Source: Plasmopara viticola
Taxonomy: Eukaryota; Oomycota; Peronosporomycetes; Peronosporales; Peronosporaceae
Length of the DNA: 64,000 nucleotides
NCBI GenBank assembly: GCA_001695595.3
Contig: MBPM02000068.1
Location: 186,001-250,000, forward strand
Direction of reading: 5' to 3'
The notes beneath the pieces were generated by a model. The model made no database searches. It saw nothing but the letters and a program-made list of their open reading frames with translations, and was not told the DNA's origin. A program made the translations under genes and the position numbers. Positions 60,931 through 64,000 of this stretch are shown here, piece by piece (the stretch's first letter is position 1; each line of letters begins with the position of its first letter).

Positions 60931-61962
60931 TTATGAGTTAACACAGGCAGTGACCGCAGCTTTTTTATCGTCTGAAAATCGGTCTCGAAGCCACTCACAG
61001 AGGTGGTCAAGTACTTTTTCGCTCTCAGGATCTTCAAAGACACTGTGGAATACACCATCAAATACCGTAAGACTTTTGTCCGTGCTAGCAATTTTGTCGT
61101 AGAATTTTCTCGTCACGCCTGGATCCGCAACGTGGTCTTCAGACCCAACGAGGAACAGAACGCTTAAAGCACAAAAGCTGCTCTCAGGCTGTTGAATACG
61201 TTTGTCTTTTACGATGCGGTGCATGGCTTTGAGTGTTTGCTGCATCGTCCTCGCGGTAATGTCGTCTTTAGTTGCCAACGGGTCGGCCTTAAAGTCGGCT
61301 AAAATGCCGGGATCTCGCCACAGCAGCTCATAGTCAACGCTCGGTATGAGACGCACACGGGGTAGAAACAGAGCCAAGGGCTGGATAACTGTCGCCTGAA
61401 CCTTCCAAATTGCCTTCATCTCCATCCCAATCGTCGGCGATGCCCAAAACGCGGCATGAAACTTATGTTGGTCAGAGAGCACGACGTGCAGCCCAACGAG
61501 TGACCCGAAGGATGAGCCGGCGATAATTAGGGGTGGCGCCAAGTGACCAGTTTGAGGGAAAATGACGTTTTTGGCAAACGTGACGTAGGCATTTGTGTCT
61601 TCCACGAGCTGCCGGAAACTACGCACGTGGCCACGCGTTTTATGGCTGTCACAGGTGCTGGCGCCGTGATTTACGAGGTCGTATGTGATGACGCCAAAGC
61701 CTTCTGAACACAAGCGCTCGTATAGCGAGATGAAGCGGCGGCAGTGGTCACCAACACCGTGCAGATACAGCACGACGCCGCGTAGTATACGTTTCGACGA
61801 AGGGTACAGTGAGAAGTAGAAGAGCAGTTGACCACGCAAGTTCTCAAAATTGCCTTCAAAGTGGCGCACACTTGACGGCACTTGCAATCTCATCGAGCAG
61901 CTACGCGACCCAGACGACGAAGACGACGAAAACGACGGCGAGACCCACGTTGCAGTTGACAT
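60931..61962 (-). CDS. Alpha/beta hydrolase, monoacylglycerol-lipase-like (343 aa)
   Basis: This intact, intron-less gene is probably a cytosolic serine hydrolase cleaving an ester such as a monoacylglycerol or lysophospholipid; the exact substrate cannot be told. Numbering from the ATG at 61,960-61,962: a Ser-rich, low-complexity N-terminus (about 9-25); oxyanion-hole motif LHGVGDH (H68-H73); DLVNHGAS, the hallmark loop of the lysophospholipase/MAGL group (about 95-102); nucleophile elbow GSSFG with Ser151; catalytic Asp276 in LVGSEDHVADP; catalytic His306 in GVFHSVFED. Length suits the family (about 300-350). The frame is open for 10 more codons upstream but with no Met, so the ATG is the natural start. 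A TATA-like CTATAAAG lies on the minus strand at about 62,079-62,086, some 118 bases upstream. It is the only intact host-type gene in the window. The nucleophile elbow departs from the common GHSMG. Confidence 0.9.
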   Translation of the reverse strand: MSTATWVSPSFSSSSSSGSRSCSMRLQVPSSVRHFEGNFENLRGQLLFYFSLYPSSKRILRGVVLYLHGVGDHCRRFISLYERLCSEGFGVITYDLVNHGASTCDSHKTRGHVRSFRQLVEDTNAYVTFAKNVIFPQTGHLAPPLIIAGSSFGSLVGLHVVLSDQHKFHAAFWASPTIGMEMKAIWKVQATVIQPLALFLPRVRLIPSVDYELLWRDPGILADFKADPLATKDDITARTMQQTLKAMHRIVKDKRIQQPESSFCALSVLFLVGSEDHVADPGVTRKFYDKIASTDKSLTVFDGVFHSVFEDPESEKVLDHLCEWLRDRFSDDKKAAVTACVNS

Positions 61963-62086
61963 GATTGCAACCTTAGTTGCACAGTCCTTCAAAGTTGCAG
62001 CTATGGATAATTACTCACCCGCAAGACGAAGTGGTGAATATCACAACGCTACAGCTTGCTGCTCTTTCGTGATGTTGTCTTTATAG

Positions 62087-63060
62087 AAGCCGGATGCAAT
62101 CAGTATTGTCCACAATCTTCACCCTATGCTGTTGTGTCCTTGTCAGTAGGGTACAAAAAACTAACCATCGAGAAGTTATGCCAAACTCTTGTAGAACACT
62201 CATAGCACGGGGTTAATCCAGAAATCGAGCGGAGTTTTGTGTACGTAGCTGTACATGTAATGCAAGTGTCGATGTACCATTCAAGACTTGACCTTCTATA
62301 TACCAACATACAAATTTCGTCTCTACAATAAGCGAACTCTTATTTGGTAGCCGTGACCATTCATTCGATTGCTGCAAAAAGATCTTAATAGAATCGTTTG
62401 TTAGGCCTTATCAGTTGTGGTGCCAGTGTTGTGTATCATCAATCAATAACGCGTGGAATTTGAAAGAGTCAGTATATGAAGAATGGGTCTGACTCTTAAA
62501 AAATCTGTCTCGTTTTTATCGTATAAAGTAAAGGCAATTGGTGCTATAGTGAGCTATTTGATCCAATTTATGGGAGTCGCTTCCCATCGCCACCTTTTCT
62601 TTAAGCAGCGCACCTTTTTTATCAAGCTTTCCTTTCTAAATTTAAATTGATACTGCATGTTCTTGTGTGCGTGCATACATTAATGAAAAGCGGCGGTGAT
62701 GTATTGATTGCTAGATGACACCATAATCTTTTTCTCTGTCACTACTTCTCCCTGGACTCCATTAATTTCCAGCGACTGGGCAATCTTCTTGCCGGACGGC
62801 CCTTACACCATACGAACGTGACGATAGCCATGACGTAGACTATTAGAAACAGCGTTGTACTGCGCGCATAGAACGAAAATCGAGGTCGTTCGCCATGGTA
62901 TCATCAATTAGCAATTACCGTGCCTAGAAAGAATGCTGATTGGCCAAATCTTCAATGGATACGTGAATGTTGAGTCAATGGGTGTGAGCTGTGTCGCCGG
63001 CCGGCCGTCTGTCAGTGCGAATGTTTTATACCCTACAGAATATTTAGCTGTTTCAGCCAA
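62087..63060. other. Intergenic sequence upstream of the hydrolase
   Basis: This is mostly AT-rich unique DNA. The longest frame (62,124-62,309, minus) has 61 codons and no recognisable content. A short GC-rich palindromic run GCCGGCCGGC lies near 62,997-63,006. I see no RNA gene. Confidence 0.5.
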
Positions 63061-63494
63061 TCATAGATCATTATTATAGCTTAGGTAAATTGTTTTCATT
63101 AACTTTTCATCATTATAGCTTAGGGGTATTGCCTCAGGTAAAAGATTGGGGTGACGCCCTCCTTCCAAGCGCGGGGGCTAAATGCTCGCGCGCTTCGGGC
63201 AGGTGCTCTCGGGCATCTACAGGTCTCTAACGAGTCTCACCCTCGACGCGACGGTCTCCAGCACCAGGGCGCCACCTGGGCTCTTACCAAGTCAGAGCTA
63301 AACAAAATAATGGAAGACCCTCACGACCTCGGTGTTGGCTGCACTGCCCGCCGAACAAGACCCGACGTATGCGGACACCACTCTATGCCGTGGACTAGCC
63401 ATAGAGCCTAGCACGGGCATAACTTGGCAACGCGATAACGTAATACAATAGGGGTATTGCATCATAGATCATTATTATAGCTTAGGAGTATTGC
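63061..63494 (-). mobile_element. GC-rich insertion with tRNA-like promoter boxes, flanked by direct repeats (SINE candidate)
   Basis: A GC-rich segment (63,133-63,448) interrupts AT-rich DNA and is bounded by the 12-bp direct repeat TAGGGGTATTGC (63,121-63,132 and 63,449-63,460); a variant copy TAGGAGTATTGC lies at 63,483-63,494. A 25-bp AT-rich string is also duplicated at 63,061-63,085 and 63,462-63,486. On the minus strand TAGCTCTGACTTGGTAAGAG (ending at 63,300) resembles a tRNA A box, and GCGTCGAGGGT (63,239-63,249) resembles a B box about 50 bases on. A second, weaker pair (TGGCTAGTCCACGG, then TTGTTCGGC) lies upstream. This fits a tRNA-derived SINE, possibly dimeric, but no poly-A or simple-repeat tail is obvious. 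It is not an intact tRNA gene. Confidence 0.4.
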
Positions 63495-63733
63495 ATTAAA
63501 GAGGGGGCTGGTTAGCGGCTCCCATAAATTAATATAACTGACAAATAGTTTTCGGCGCTATTTTCGCTGCAAAGTAGTGCACTTATGTGCTCTGATAATC
63601 TGCGTTGTGGGAAAATGAACAACATTGGCCGCGATATGACTGGCCTTTTTGCCGACTTGGCCTTTCTTTCTTCTTTAAGAATATAAATAGTCAGTATCGA
63701 ATTGTCTTTTAAATCACTGATACGTAACGGGTC
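63495..63733. other. Intergenic sequence at island right edge
   Basis: This is unique DNA between the GC-rich insertion and the returning satellite. An open frame on the minus strand (63,512-63,736) lacks an ATG near its start and resembles nothing known, so it is not called as a gene. Confidence 0.5.
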
Positions 63734-64000
63734 CAACTGGCATAGCTGTCGCCGTTGACCTTGTCAATGGATAGCATGGCCAAGACGCCTGTATGGAGGG
63801 CATCAAGGTTTAGTTTAAAAACTAACAGTACGCCCACTGTCTGGATTGCGTCTGATCGCTCAAATCATATAATCACCATTGCACTTTACTCATTTGATAA
63901 ATTGCTCGTCTAATTATCAGTGACGAATAACTAATTGTGTGTCTTGCATGCTCGTGTATACCGAAAGTCCACATTATTATACTAATCATCGCAACCTGGA
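63734..64000 (-). repeat. Satellite resumes, inverted and diverged
   Basis: Read on the minus strand, the window end follows the satellite order: AATTAGACGAG, then GCGTACTGTTAG (CGTACAGTACGT landmark), ACAGGCGTCTTGG (ACAGGCGTCTCGTCC), TCCATTGACAAGG and GGCGACAGCTATGCCAGTTGG (GGCGACAGCTATGCCACTTGA). The match starts at 63,734. Orientation is the same as in 54,711-55,468. The array therefore continues past the island and beyond the window. Confidence 0.85.

Noticed and set aside
61963..61992. Ten-residue N-terminal extension of the hydrolase
   Set aside because: The frame is open but begins at TTG with no Met; the ATG at 61,960-61,962 precedes all conserved parts.
61960..62030. Short 5' intron upstream of the hydrolase (GTGAGTAAT donor on the minus strand)
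   Set aside because: The donor string is good, but all candidate acceptors before the ATG would leave an intron of well under 60 bases with no branch site.
63230..63310. tRNA gene
   Set aside because: A- and B-box-like strings are present, but acceptor and anticodon stems do not pair; a SINE-like origin fits better.
63512..63736. 74-codon minus-strand frame
   Set aside because: It starts at TTG, has no ATG until mid-frame, resembles nothing known and overlaps the first bases of the returning satellite.

Overview
This window looks like a repeat-rich, heterochromatin-like segment of a eukaryotic genome. It is most likely a filamentous stramenopile (oomycete, Peronosporales-type), judging by the Copia Gag-Pol, the MULE and methyltransferase remnants, and the single intact intron-less gene. 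The taxon is inferred from the style of these proteins, not proven. There is no bacterial gene organisation, operon, CRISPR array, or confident tRNA or rRNA gene.

Layout. (1) 1-55,468 is one very long tandem satellite array with a monomer of about 610 bp and roughly 80-90 copies. 1-26,100 holds about 43 highly similar head-to-tail monomers. 26,100-31,478 is a diverged zone with a flipped block at 28,253-29,366. 36,183-54,710 is a second, diverged subfamily containing locally re-amplified blocks: a 615-bp unit three times at 37,028-38,912 and a 1,205-bp dimer about 3.7 times at 40,430-44,840. 54,711-55,468 is again inverted. (2) 31,479-36,177 is a complete, apparently young Ty1/Copia retrotransposon on the minus strand, inserted into a satellite monomer. 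It has identical 180-bp LTRs, a perfect 5-bp target duplication (GGCGA) and an open 1,449-residue Gag-Pol with all catalytic residues. Its start codon lies inside the primer-binding site and its stop codon inside the 3' LTR. (3) 55,469-63,733 is an 8.3-kb non-satellite island. It holds a decayed N-terminal methyltransferase (NTM1-type) pseudogene, a candidate solo LTR, a small secreted/RxLR-like broken ORF, a decayed MULE transposase, a ~360-bp tandem duplication, one intact alpha/beta hydrolase gene (minus strand) and a GC-rich insertion with tRNA-like promoter boxes. (4) 63,734-64,000 is satellite again, inverted, and nearly in phase with the satellite left of the island, so the island appears to sit inside what was one monomer.

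How it fits together. Little here is a working pathway. The biology is mostly genome architecture: an array homogenised by local amplification, broken by inversions, colonised by a Copia element, and interrupted by a gene-bearing island. The only genes likely to make functional proteins are the Copia Gag-Pol (31,644-35,993) and the hydrolase (60,931-61,962). The many short open frames inside the satellite are not conserved between monomers and are not called as genes. Block boundaries inside the satellite were read by eye and are good to about 10-30 bp; LTR, TSD, PBS and stop-codon positions were read base by base.
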